64,000 nt of DNA from NCBI RefSeq assembly GCF_003387075.1, contig NZ_QUMQ01000001.1:7192001-7256000 (forward strand). The letters are read 5' to 3'. This DNA is from Asanoa ferruginea. Lineage in GTDB: Bacteria; Actinomycetota; Actinomycetes; Mycobacteriales; Micromonosporaceae. Position 1 is the stretch's first letter; the number at the start of each line of letters is the position of its first letter. Of this stretch, positions 26,118-34,729 are shown piece by piece. The position numbers and the translations under genes were made by a program. The notes under the pieces are model-generated. The model worked only from the letters and a program-made list of their open reading frames with translations, was not told the DNA's origin and did no database searches.

Positions 26118-26297
26118 ATGATCAGCTCAGTAGCCCAGCCTCAGGGGCAGATACAGCTGTTGATATACCCGGATCGAAGCCTTCGGGGGCTATCCATCGG
26201 TCTGGGGCTATGGTACGAACTGGGTAAACGCATCGCACGCGCAATCAACGGAGGCATGGCGACACGAGACATACTATGTATCGATTTTGCGAGGTGA
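26118..26297 (+). CDS. 59-aa small protein, first gene of the island operon
   Basis: A short open frame of 59 codons. It is supported by a strong ribosome binding site (GGGAGG ending 9 bp before the ATG) and tight packing: its stop codon lies inside the ribosome binding site (GAGGTGA) of the next gene, which starts 10 bp later. The protein begins MISSVAQPQGQIQLLIYPDR and has a mid-section LSIGLGLWYELGKRIARAIN and an ending CIDFAR. There is no signal peptide. I recognise no family. It may be a small accessory subunit or sensor for the kinase-like protein; that is inference. An antisense frame of similar size was rejected. Confidence 0.6.
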   Translation: MISSVAQPQGQIQLLIYPDRSLRGLSIGLGLWYELGKRIARAINGGMATRDILCIDFAR

Positions 26298-26306
26298 CCA
26301 GCACTA

Positions 26307-28682
26307 GTGGAGCTAGATGCCAAGATCCCGGCACAGTCATGGCACCGCGGCGACTACATACTCCGGGGCGAATACTGCCCGGTAACCGAAATTGAGTTCC
26401 AGCTCGAACGCGCTCGAAAAACAATCGATGCGCAGATAATCATCCACATTGCGGTCGATCATGAGTTTGTCATGCGATCGCTCACGTGGGCCGTCGGAAG
26501 TCCACCGGAAATTGTTCGAGCACTCTCCGAATGGCTCCGTGCTGCGGAGTATCGAGACGTCAATCGCACAGTCAACAATTTTCTTGTGAGCCTCGGTGAA
26601 CTTGCGATCAAAGACGGAGAGGCGCGCTTGCCGGACGACGTGGCAACCGCCGCCGCTACAAGTATCCTAAGCATCTCGCATAGCCAAGGCGACGGCAGGG
26701 CATACCTCCCCGAGAACGTGAGAGAAACGGTTTCTGCCACAACGTGGTCAGGGATAGTGAGAAGTCATACCGGAAAGTCCGGCGTCGAACCATGGGCAGG
26801 GGAAGCCCGATCTTTGCTACTCCTTCAACCCGGCAATTTAATCGAAGCGGCCACGGCGAGCCGCGAATTGGCAGACATCGGCGTCATGCTCAAATGCACC
26901 GCAGAGGCCAACGCCCGCCGAGACGCGGTCGTCATGCAGCAGGTGATGCAACGCCTTTCATTCTCCTCCGCCAAGCACAAGAAAATGTCACTTGAGGCGG
27001 TCTCCCAGAAGGCTCTTTCGCTGGCAATTGAGATCACCGGAAGCGTTGGCGGCGCCGTCTATTTTAGTTCAACGTCGAGTAGCCCGCCGACGTTTCAGAG
27101 GGTAGCGTCGCAGGCCGGCGTTGGTTTCGCATTTCCTGGATCAATCGCTCTTGGCGAGAAGACGACTCTCGGGTGGTCCGTCGAACGTCATCGAGCGTAC
27201 CAAAGAATCAGCAGCAGCCGAGCGGCGGAGGCGCTGACTCCAGCAGTGGAGGCTGACGGCGGGACCGAACTCGTTACTCCAATCTCTGGGCCGCTCGCTG
27301 ATACCTTGGCACCCGCTGTTGGCGCGATAGTTCTTTTTCATCCGGCAGGTGAACCGCGCGGGTATAGTGCCTACGAACGCGCACTCGTCCGGAATGTTGC
27401 ATTGCGCCTCGCGCTATTCCGAACGAATATTGCGACTCGCGAGATTGCCAACGCGATCTCCGTTCTGAGGAGCGGATCGCCGAGGCGGCTCCAAACCTCC
27501 GGAAAGAAGATCGAGTCCAGCATTGGAGTTGGATGGCCGAAGGACATCATCCAAGCCACTGCTCGCTTTGCCCAACCACTAAAGCAGCTTGCTGACAGCA
27601 CGCACAGCCATTCTGTTACCCTTAGAATTGCGTTGCCGGACGCGGAGACCACCCGGCCGCATGGTCTGGCGTTGGCCAGGGTCGCCGCCCATCCAGCTGA
27701 GCGTCTCGAGGATCCATATGAGAGGGAACGAGAAGGAGACCCTGGACTCCATTGGGACGTGATGCGCGACGGCCATGAAGAATACGCCCCGAATATCCGT
27801 GGAAACTCCCACTTTCCCGAGGTCAGACCAGGCACAGTATCAACGCTGTGCGTTCCCGTCAGAATCGAAGGAGTCCTGGCAGGCACTCTCAATCTTGAGA
27901 GCCCTTTCGTTGACAACTACGCCCCCTTTCTTCCTCTCATCATGGCGCTCTCGGGCGCAGTCGGCCGGACACTGGCCGACGCTAGAGCGGAGATTGAGAG
28001 TGGCCTGCTCGATCGCACCGCGCACGCACTGGGAAAGCGACACGAGTACAGCGGGGTTCTGTCGGCCCTTCAGAAAGGCCTAGAGAGCGTATCGTCGCAG
28101 GATCTAAGACAGGCCTTGATCGACAAAGCGGAGTCGCTGCGAACCCTAATTCAAGATCTTCGAGAACCGGACATGCCTGCCACGCTCCCGGCAAAGAGTC
28201 TGTGGCAGATTGTAGGTGACAACCTTCGAAACGCCGAGTTGGCGGCATCCACAGAATGCCCGACTGAGACGCTATTCCATATCAAACTATCGCCGCGGGC
28301 GTCCCGAGCTGTCTCAACGGTGCTGAACAGTGTCTTTCGCAATGTCAGCTACCATTCCTCGCCCGACGGGCGTGACTTCAATGGTGAGCGCGTACCTAGG
28401 GTGCGCTTCGACGTTGTGCGACTTGGGGGAGCAAGACGCGCGGTGATCGTGATCGAAAACCTCACCGAGCGAATACTAGAAACCGATTTCTGCACAACGC
28501 TCTATCGCTATCCGACAGAAACTCTGAACGGAGAGATTCGGCTAGGCACCTATATCGCGGGCCTCAACGCTCGGCGCGTCGGTGCGCACATTCATGCCGT
28601 CCCAATCCAAGGCGGTCGCGGGCTGCGTACGACCGTTATTGTCCCTGTGGAGGTCCTCCGTGACACAGCCAACGACGGTTGA
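26307..28682 (+). CDS. GAF-GAF histidine-kinase-like protein
   Basis: A 791-aa soluble protein. Residues 1-210 are unassigned. Two GAF-like regions follow (about 225-375 and 405-560; the second has STLCVPVRIEGVLAGTLNLE). Then comes a DHp-like helical hairpin with a candidate phospho-acceptor His579 (KRHEYSGVLSALQKGLE, 577-593). The C-terminal 640-785 resembles a divergent HATPase domain: N-box-like NSVFRNVSYHS (N674, N679), a weak G1 box (IENLTERI) and a weak G2 region (GEIRLGTYIAGL). ATP binding may be altered. The GTG start has GAGGTGA 9 bp upstream. It overlaps the response regulator gene by 23 bp, which strongly suggests that the two proteins act together. Confidence 0.65.
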   Translation: MELDAKIPAQSWHRGDYILRGEYCPVTEIEFQLERARKTIDAQIIIHIAVDHEFVMRSLTWAVGSPPEIVRALSEWLRAAEYRDVNRTVNNFLVSLGELAIKDGEARLPDDVATAAATSILSISHSQGDGRAYLPENVRETVSATTWSGIVRSHTGKSGVEPWAGEARSLLLLQPGNLIEAATASRELADIGVMLKCTAEANARRDAVVMQQVMQRLSFSSAKHKKMSLEAVSQKALSLAIEITGSVGGAVYFSSTSSSPPTFQRVASQAGVGFAFPGSIALGEKTTLGWSVERHRAYQRISSSRAAEALTPAVEADGGTELVTPISGPLADTLAPAVGAIVLFHPAGEPRGYSAYERALVRNVALRLALFRTNIATREIANAISVLRSGSPRRLQTSGKKIESSIGVGWPKDIIQATARFAQPLKQLADSTHSHSVTLRIALPDAETTRPHGLALARVAAHPAERLEDPYEREREGDPGLHWDVMRDGHEEYAPNIRGNSHFPEVRPGTVSTLCVPVRIEGVLAGTLNLESPFVDNYAPFLPLIMALSGAVGRTLADARAEIESGLLDRTAHALGKRHEYSGVLSALQKGLESVSSQDLRQALIDKAESLRTLIQDLREPDMPATLPAKSLWQIVGDNLRNAELAASTECPTETLFHIKLSPRASRAVSTVLNSVFRNVSYHSSPDGRDFNGERVPRVRFDVVRLGGARRAVIVIENLTERILETDFCTTLYRYPTETLNGEIRLGTYIAGLNARRVGAHIHAVPIQGGRGLRTTVIVPVEVLRDTANDG

Positions 28683-30465
28683 GTCGTACCGCATCTTGGT
28701 CCTGGACGACGAAGACGAATTTCACCAGGTGGTGCGCCAAAGCTTGGCTAGTTTTGGCAACTCAGTCACAATCGATTACGCTCCCGATGCCGATAAGGCC
28801 AGCCTGTTGCTCAGCGAACGTTTGTATGATTTAGCGCTGTTAGACGTATATGGCAAGGACGACCTTCATATCGGATTAGAGGTGTACCGCCGTATCGACG
28901 CGGCGGATCTGTCAACCCGCGTCATCCTCATGACTAGATATCAACTCAAAGAAGACGCTCTTAAGCTGCTAAAGCTGACAGGATCAGCGTCAGCCTGGCG
29001 CTTGGGCGGCTTCTTGGATAAGACGGACAATCTGGGCGCCACGCTATCAATCCGAGTTGGGGAGCTGATCCAGAAGTTTGTGCGACGGCGGGCTAGCGCT
29101 CACGGCCTGACTGAACTCGCCAGCGAAATCGCTAGGCAGCGATATCGATACAAGGGGCTTGACGGCAAGGTCAACCTTCGCAAATCCAAGGACGAAATCG
29201 CAACCGAGGTTGACCGGCTCCTACGAGCTCTATTCGTAGATATCCCGGGCTCGCGCCGCCGCGAGTCCGAAGTGATCATCGAGTTAACTCCGATGGAGCG
29301 TCGCGGACTAAGCGCGGCTGTAGTGGTGAACGCCGACGTGCGGGTCGCGTTTGCGAACATACCTGCCGCCGGCTCTGGCCATCGAACGGTGCTCAAGGTC
29401 GGACCAAAGTATGACATATTTGACGAAGCTGCGCGATTCCATGAATACGTGCGGTATGGCGTGGAACTCAGTCATCGTGTTGAGCTGTTAGCAGTGACAG
29501 CTGCCGATGCTCTCGGCGGTCTCGTCTACAGCTTTGCAGGTGGCACCTACAACCATGATCTCGTCGCGCTCGACGAAGTTCTGGTCGAAGATCTGGCCTC
29601 TGGTGACGAAACAACGTCGTCGGAGGCACTCAGGTCACTATTTGCCAGGAAGGATTGGTATGGAACTCCCTGTGCACCTATGGACATAGGCTCCTATTTC
29701 TCGGCGACCTTTAAGACCGACTTGCAACGCTCATGCCGCGAGGCCGAGAGGCAGCTTCAGGAGATAGAGAAGGCCTGGACCACATGGCCGAAAGTCCAAA
29801 GGTATGACCTTCCCCGTGGGGTAAGTGCTTACCTTGGGACACCGTCCGGTGGCAACCTCGCATTGCCGGATGTATCCATTCTGGGTTGGGGTCGGCTCCT
29901 TTACCAAGCGCCTGCCTGTTTGGTTCATGGAGACATGCACGGAGGAAATGTCCTCCTCGAATGCTCTCGCGTACTGGAAACCGATGGCTCTGCAGATGGG
30001 CGGACCTATCATCGCAGTTCACTTATCGACTTTCGAAACTCCGGCCCCGGACCCCGTTGCATCGATGTAGTTTGCTTGGAGTCGTCTATTCGACTTGCCG
30101 ACGCTACGTTAATACGTGACGCCTGCCCGCCCGACATTGACGTAAACCCGTCCCCGACCGATCAAGCCAACGTCATCGACATCATGGAGCAACGGTTTAT
30201 CGACGAAAAGGCATTGTATCGGGCGGTTTTCTTAGGTGTGGGCGAGGTGCCGGCAAATGGTTGGGCACGGCAGTGTGCGTTGGTTTTAGAATCGATGAAG
30301 GAGTGCTTCGGTGAGGTTCCGCTACGCGAGTACATCGCCACGAGCGTCCGTTATGCCGTCCGCAGTCTAGGTTTCCGACTCGATCCGGTTTCTCGGCTAC
30401 GCATGACGATGTGGCTCGCTGCGCAGTACTCCCTAGCCTTGGAGCTTCCTAAGTCGAGCCCGTGA
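28660..30465 (+). CDS. Response regulator fused to phosphotransferase/kinase-fold domain
   Basis: A 601-aa protein. The N-terminal receiver domain (about 10-135) has all key residues: D16/D17, phospho-acceptor D62 (LLDVYG), T92 and K121. The C-terminal half looks like an aminoglycoside/choline-kinase-type fold. K246 (VLKVG) and the E256 region form the N-lobe, HGDMHGGN (423-430) has catalytic D425 and N430, and LIDFRN has metal-binding D457. The GTG at 28660 is chosen for its GGAGG 6 bp upstream. The output is therefore enzymatic, probably phosphorylation of a small molecule or protein, and not DNA binding. A related kinase-fold domain next to receivers has been proposed in bacterial conflict systems; that link is a hypothesis. 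Confidence 0.75.
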   Translation: MTQPTTVESYRILVLDDEDEFHQVVRQSLASFGNSVTIDYAPDADKASLLLSERLYDLALLDVYGKDDLHIGLEVYRRIDAADLSTRVILMTRYQLKEDALKLLKLTGSASAWRLGGFLDKTDNLGATLSIRVGELIQKFVRRRASAHGLTELASEIARQRYRYKGLDGKVNLRKSKDEIATEVDRLLRALFVDIPGSRRRESEVIIELTPMERRGLSAAVVVNADVRVAFANIPAAGSGHRTVLKVGPKYDIFDEAARFHEYVRYGVELSHRVELLAVTAADALGGLVYSFAGGTYNHDLVALDEVLVEDLASGDETTSSEALRSLFARKDWYGTPCAPMDIGSYFSATFKTDLQRSCREAERQLQEIEKAWTTWPKVQRYDLPRGVSAYLGTPSGGNLALPDVSILGWGRLLYQAPACLVHGDMHGGNVLLECSRVLETDGSADGRTYHRSSLIDFRNSGPGPRCIDVVCLESSIRLADATLIRDACPPDIDVNPSPTDQANVIDIMEQRFIDEKALYRAVFLGVGEVPANGWARQCALVLESMKECFGEVPLREYIATSVRYAVRSLGFRLDPVSRLRMTMWLAAQYSLALELPKSSP

Positions 30466-30515
30466 GTCGAGTAGCCGGCTTTCGCAACTGTCGATCCCGA
30501 CCCCATACTGGACGC

Positions 30516-31430
30516 GTGTATGGCGTGATCGTCGCTGAGTTGGGCGGGCCCGAGGGTCTGCGAGTGGCCGAGTTGCCCGATCCGGTGGCGGGTCCGGGGC
30601 AGGTCGTGGTGCGGGTGCGGGCGGCGTGTGTGCAGCCGGCCGACATCGCCGCTCGGGTCGGGATGATTCCCGGCGGTCCGGTGCCGCCGCCCTTCCTGCC
30701 CGGCTGGGACGTCGCCGGCGAGGTGGCCGCCGTCGGCGACGACGTCAGCGACCTGCGGGTCGGCGACCGCGTCGTCGGCATGATCCCGTGGTACCTGACC
30801 CGGGGCACCCCCGGCGCCTACGCCGAGCTCGTCGCGATGGACGCCGAATGGCTTGTGCCGCTGCCCGACGGTCTCGACCACGCCGCCGCGGCCACGCTGC
30901 CACTCAACGCCGTCACCGCACACCAGGCGCTGGCGCTGCTGTCCCTCGCCGACGCCTCGACGGTGCTGGTCACCGGCGCCAGCGGCGGCGTCGGCGGGTT
31001 CGCCGCCCAGCTCGCCGCGCAACGCGGCCACCGCGTCCTCGCCGTCGCCACCCACGACGACCAGGCGTGGGTCGGCGGTCTCGGCGCGGCCGAGGTGATC
31101 ACCCGCGAAACTGAACTGGCCTCGATCGGGCCGGTGGCGGTGGCCATCGACGCGATCCCGCTCGGCGACCCCGCAGCCGCAGCCGTCAAGGACGGCGGCA
31201 TCGTCGTGACCACCCGGCCGACGGCACCGATCGACCCCAGCCGCGACATCAACCAGCAGCTCCAGCTCATCCACCTCGAGCGCGAAGTGCTGGCCGACCT
31301 GGTCGGGCAGGCCGCGGCGGGAACCCTAAGAACCCGGGTCGCGGCCACGATGCCACTGCGCGAAGCCGCGGAGGCTCACCGGCTCGTCGAGGCGGGCGGG
31401 CTGCGCGGAAAGATCGTGCTGACGACCTAG
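30516..31430 (+). CDS. Zinc-type alcohol dehydrogenase / quinone oxidoreductase family protein
   Basis: A 304-aa medium-chain reductase without the structural zinc site. The start MYGVIVAELGGPEGL (GTG at 30516) fits the family, and the upstream part of the open frame still has island-like composition. The Rossmann motif VTGASGGVGGFAAQLAA is near residue 150. Such enzymes use NADPH to reduce quinones or enones. It marks the return to high GC after the island and stands alone. Confidence 0.88.
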   Translation: MYGVIVAELGGPEGLRVAELPDPVAGPGQVVVRVRAACVQPADIAARVGMIPGGPVPPPFLPGWDVAGEVAAVGDDVSDLRVGDRVVGMIPWYLTRGTPGAYAELVAMDAEWLVPLPDGLDHAAAATLPLNAVTAHQALALLSLADASTVLVTGASGGVGGFAAQLAAQRGHRVLAVATHDDQAWVGGLGAAEVITRETELASIGPVAVAIDAIPLGDPAAAAVKDGGIVVTTRPTAPIDPSRDINQQLQLIHLEREVLADLVGQAAAGTLRTRVAATMPLREAAEAHRLVEAGGLRGKIVLTT

Positions 31431-31480
31431 GTCCGATTCGTTCAAGCCGCCGCGAAAACCCGGCGACTAACCTCGCCGGC

Positions 31481-32344
31481 ATGACTGCGCGATTCCTGGA
31501 TGGACGTGACTTCATCCGGCGTACGGGCCGGTTGGTCGAGCGGCGCCTGTTCGCCACCTGCTTCGAGGGCGCCCCGGGCCAGGGTGTGGTCGACGCGGTG
31601 CGCGGCTACGCCAACGACGACGGTGGCTTCGGGCACGGGCTCGAGCCCGACAAACGCTGCCCGGCCAGCCTGCCCATCGACGTCGAGTGCGCGCTCGCCG
31701 CGATGGCCGCCGCCAGGACCGTCGACCTGCCGCTGGTCCACGCCGCGTGCGACTACCTGGCGAAGGTCGGCGTCGCCGTGCCGCTGGCCTTCCCGGTCAT
31801 CGAGGACTATCCCCGGGCAGAGCACTGGTCGGAGTGGACCTACGAGCCGGGCCTCAACCCGACCGCGGGCATCGTCGGCCGGCTCTACGAACTCCGCGTC
31901 GACCACCCGTGGATCGAGCCGGCCGCGGCCTGGTGCTGGGAGCAGATCGACACCGCCGACCTGCCGACCGACGCGCACGCCCTGGCCGAGGTGCTCGGCT
32001 TTCTCGCGCACACCCCGGAGCAGGAGCGCGCCCGCGCCGCGGTGGCCAAGGTCCGCGACGCGCTGACCAGCGCGTCGTGGTTCAAGCTCGATCCCGACGA
32101 TCCGGCGTACGGCCTGAGCCCGCTGACCGTGGCCGCCGATGCCGACAGCCCGTGGCGCAGCCTGTTCGCCGAAGAGGTCATCCAGGCCCACCTCGACCGC
32201 CTGGAGCGCGACCAGCAGCCCGACGGCGGCTGGCCGGTGGCGTGGGAACCGCCGGGCGAGGCCGCGCTCCTCGAATGGCGCGGGATCGTCACCCTGGAAA
32301 GCCTGCGCACCCTGGTCTCATACGGTCGGCTCGACGCCAACTGA
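31481..32344 (+). CDS. Terpene-cyclase-like alpha/alpha-toroid protein
   Basis: A 287-aa protein with helical repeats of the squalene-hopene-cyclase/prenyltransferase toroid type. Two repeat signatures are visible: YANDDGGFGHGLEPD near residue 47 and QQPDGGWPVAWEPP near residue 245. The DxDD catalytic motif of cyclases is absent and the chain is short, so catalysis is doubtful. A binding or regulatory role is possible. The gene stands alone and overlaps the convergent phosphatase gene by 27 bp. Confidence 0.65.
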   Translation: MTARFLDGRDFIRRTGRLVERRLFATCFEGAPGQGVVDAVRGYANDDGGFGHGLEPDKRCPASLPIDVECALAAMAAARTVDLPLVHAACDYLAKVGVAVPLAFPVIEDYPRAEHWSEWTYEPGLNPTAGIVGRLYELRVDHPWIEPAAAWCWEQIDTADLPTDAHALAEVLGFLAHTPEQERARAAVAKVRDALTSASWFKLDPDDPAYGLSPLTVAADADSPWRSLFAEEVIQAHLDRLERDQQPDGGWPVAWEPPGEAALLEWRGIVTLESLRTLVSYGRLDAN

Positions 32345-33523
32345 CCGGGCACGCCCATTAGCCCAGGGATCGCGGGCTGGACGCCATTCGATCAGCACGG
32401 CGGTCGCGTCGTCCTGGAGGCCCTCGCCGTGGTGGTCGAGCACCGACTGCACCAGTCGCCGCATGGTCTCCGGCGCCGGCAGCTCGTCGTTGAGGGCCCG
32501 CTGCACGAGATCGAGCAGGCGCTCCAGGCCGAACCGCTCGCCGGCCAGGTTGACGGCGTCGGTGACGCCATCGGTGTAGAGCAGCACGCGGTCGCCCGGA
32601 TGCAGCATCTCTTCGTGGACCCGCGGCGGTTCGGCGGAGAAGTACCCGAGACCCAGCGGCAGCGCGGTCGGGCCGGGTAGTTCCTTGATCGCCTTACCGT
32701 CCCGCACGAGTTGGGCGCCGGGATGGCCGGCGTTGATGGTGCGCAGCGTGCCGTCACGCCGGTCGAGCTCGATCATTATGGCGGTGGCGAACAGCCCGCG
32801 ATGCTCGGAGCTGAACCACCGGTCGAGACTGACGGCCGTCGCGGCCAGATCCAGACCCGTTCGGCGGGCGTTGCGGTAGGCGCCTACGGCCAGCGACGCG
32901 AGCGCGCTGGCCTTGATGCCGTGGCCGCAGGTGTCGAAGAGGGCGACGCTGAGCACGTCGCCGTTGAGCGCGTAGTCGAACACGTCGCCGCCGACGTCGT
33001 AGCAGGGTTCGAGCACGGCGGTGGCCACCACGTCGCTCGCGGCGAACGTCAGCGGCGGCAGCAGGCCCCAGACGATCTCGGCCGCCACCTGCATCGGCTC
33101 TCGGCGGCGCAGCCGCTCGACGGTGTCACCGTAGGCCCGGCGGTTCTTCAGCAGTTGGGCCACGCACGCGGTCACCTCGTGGGCCGTGGTCTCCTCCAGC
33201 TCGGCATCGCTTTCGAACTGGACCACACCGAGCCGTTCACAGCCGTCGAGCAGCGGCACCCAGAGCCGGCCCGGCCCGCGCTGGGCCTCGAGCGTGGTGA
33301 ACGCACGGCCGGCGAGGGTGGAGTCGATCGACGCGGCTTCGGCCGATCGGCCCGGCTCGGTCAGGGGCACCAGGCTCACCTGCGCGTAGTCGGCCAGGAA
33401 GATGGTGATGTCGCGAGCGTCGATCAACGGCGCGATCCCGGCCACCAGCGCCGGCAGCTCGTCGGGCCCGGCGAGCGGGGCCTGCGTCAGCAGCCGGCGC
33501 ACCGCTTCGTCGGCCTGCGCCAC
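32318..33523 (-). CDS. GAF-domain SpoIIE-type PP2C phosphatase
   Basis: A 401-aa protein. An N-terminal GAF-like sensor (about 15-130, with RLWVPLLDGCERLGVVQFES) precedes a PP2C/SpoIIE phosphatase domain. Metal-binding acids are in CYDVGGDVFDY, LFDTCGHG, LLYTDGVTDAVN and LQDDATAVLI. Such proteins dephosphorylate anti-sigma-factor antagonists in actinomycete stress signalling. No anti-sigma or antagonist gene is adjacent, so the partner is elsewhere. It converges on the toroid-protein gene. Confidence 0.9.
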   Translation of the reverse strand: MAQADEAVRRLLTQAPLAGPDELPALVAGIAPLIDARDITIFLADYAQVSLVPLTEPGRSAEAASIDSTLAGRAFTTLEAQRGPGRLWVPLLDGCERLGVVQFESDAELEETTAHEVTACVAQLLKNRRAYGDTVERLRRREPMQVAAEIVWGLLPPLTFAASDVVATAVLEPCYDVGGDVFDYALNGDVLSVALFDTCGHGIKASALASLAVGAYRNARRTGLDLAATAVSLDRWFSSEHRGLFATAIMIELDRRDGTLRTINAGHPGAQLVRDGKAIKELPGPTALPLGLGYFSAEPPRVHEEMLHPGDRVLLYTDGVTDAVNLAGERFGLERLLDLVQRALNDELPAPETMRRLVQSVLDHHGEGLQDDATAVLIEWRPARDPWANGRARSVGVEPTV

Positions 33524-33565
33524 GCCACCACCCTAGTCGCAGGCCAACCGCACTAGCCTGGGCCG

Positions 33566-34711
33566 GTGAGTTACGACGTCACGATCGCCGCCCATCGCGC
33601 GATGCGAACCGACCTGGTGGAGGCGTGGGCCGGCGAGCGGTCGTTGGCCCTGGCCAAAGAGCCGGACCACCTGGTGCTGGGTAGCCCATCATCCGGGGAG
33701 TTCATCGAGGTCTGGGGCCCGGACCCGGCTGAGGCCGACGACTTCGACGAGATGCTCGCCGCCGCCTGCCTCGCCCCTCGATGGATGGTGCAGCTCTCGA
33801 CCACCGCCGGCGCGACAAAAGCCACAATTACCCTGCTGCGTACGCTGGCCCGGCACATCGCCGAGCAGACCGACGGTGCGGCGATGGACCCACGGCGGGA
33901 CGGCCTGATCTGGCCCCGCGGGCGACGCAAGATGGCGGTGCCGGCCGTCGAGCGTTCCACCTCGATGGTGAGGATGGACTGGTTTGTCCCTCCATCCCGC
34001 TGGGCCGATGCCGCCGGGCAGATAGTGGACCTGCTCGCCCGCCGCTGCCCGGAGGCACTTCCCACCCGCTACGGGCACTGGGAACCGCCACCGCACCGGT
34101 TCGATCGAGCCGAACCGCAACCGTTCACTGAAGCGGTCCGCGGCGCGGCGGACGATTATCTGTTCTGGCGAGCGAGCCGGCCGTGCTTCGGCGGTTCAGC
34201 GAACCCACCGAACCCGGCGGCCGGTGACGAACGGCCCACCGTCGGCCGGATCGAACTAAGTTTCGACGGCGGCCTCGTCCGCGCCGACGACCGGTGGCGG
34301 GAGGCCCTGGTCGACCTGTTCGCGACCGCCGCCCGCACGTTCGGCGCGTTCTTCGCCGCGGCACAGGAGGAGCCGGGACATCTCGTGTCCCGCAACCGCA
34401 GCTGGCCCACCAAGGAATCGCTCACGCACTCGGCCGAGCACATCCTCAATGGACAGACGTGGCAGGGCCTGCCACCCGTACCCATGTGGCTGAGCTGGTA
34501 TGGCCGCCCGTATGCGGACCTGGTCACCCCTGGTCTCGTTCGCGCCAGCGAACAGATCCGGCCGCGCGCCGACCTGCCCGCTGTCGTGCCGCCGCCCGAG
34601 CTGACCTACCGCCACCGTCCAGCCATCGTTGGCGCTGACGGCTCGGTCTCGACGGACCCACCCAGACCAGGCGACCAGGCGTCATTTATCCCCGACCTTG
34701 AAGGCATCTAG
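33566..34711 (+). CDS. Hypothetical protein, 381 aa
   Basis: A soluble protein that I do not recognise, beginning MSYDVTIAAHRAM. The beginning resembles ferredoxin-like bacterial domains seen near toxin-immunity genes, but no diagnostic motif is present. It is rich in Trp and Pro (for example GHWEPPPHRFDRAEPQPF and PPVPMWLSWYGRPYADL). It has no signal peptide or transmembrane segment. The GTG start sits 42 bp from the divergent phosphatase gene. Codon usage agrees with the flanking genes, so it is likely a real gene. Confidence 0.7.
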   Translation: MSYDVTIAAHRAMRTDLVEAWAGERSLALAKEPDHLVLGSPSSGEFIEVWGPDPAEADDFDEMLAAACLAPRWMVQLSTTAGATKATITLLRTLARHIAEQTDGAAMDPRRDGLIWPRGRRKMAVPAVERSTSMVRMDWFVPPSRWADAAGQIVDLLARRCPEALPTRYGHWEPPPHRFDRAEPQPFTEAVRGAADDYLFWRASRPCFGGSANPPNPAAGDERPTVGRIELSFDGGLVRADDRWREALVDLFATAARTFGAFFAAAQEEPGHLVSRNRSWPTKESLTHSAEHILNGQTWQGLPPVPMWLSWYGRPYADLVTPGLVRASEQIRPRADLPAVVPPPELTYRHRPAIVGADGSVSTDPPRPGDQASFIPDLEGI

Positions 34712-34729
34712 CCCCTCATCCAACGGCTG

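Larger units (their letters stand above)
25323..30465. other. Lower-GC accessory island (candidate signalling/conflict system)
   Basis: By eye this segment is clearly richer in A and T than its flanks, and uses many codons ending in A or T that its neighbours avoid. It carries a divergent NUDIX-like gene and a tight three-gene operon. It lies between DUF2277 and a quinone oxidoreductase gene, both of ordinary composition. No integrase, tRNA or clear terminal direct repeat was found, so the acquisition mechanism is not visible. Confidence 0.75.

Noticed and set aside
26141-26323. 60-aa minus-strand frame overlapping the small island gene
   Set aside because: No ribosome binding site, overlaps the start of the kinase-like gene, and the plus-strand 59-aa frame has a much better translation signal.
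25300-30530. Attachment-site repeats flanking the low-GC island
   Set aside because: Only a weak match (AGTCGGCT near 25325 and AGCCGGCT near 30471) was seen, with no integrase or tRNA.
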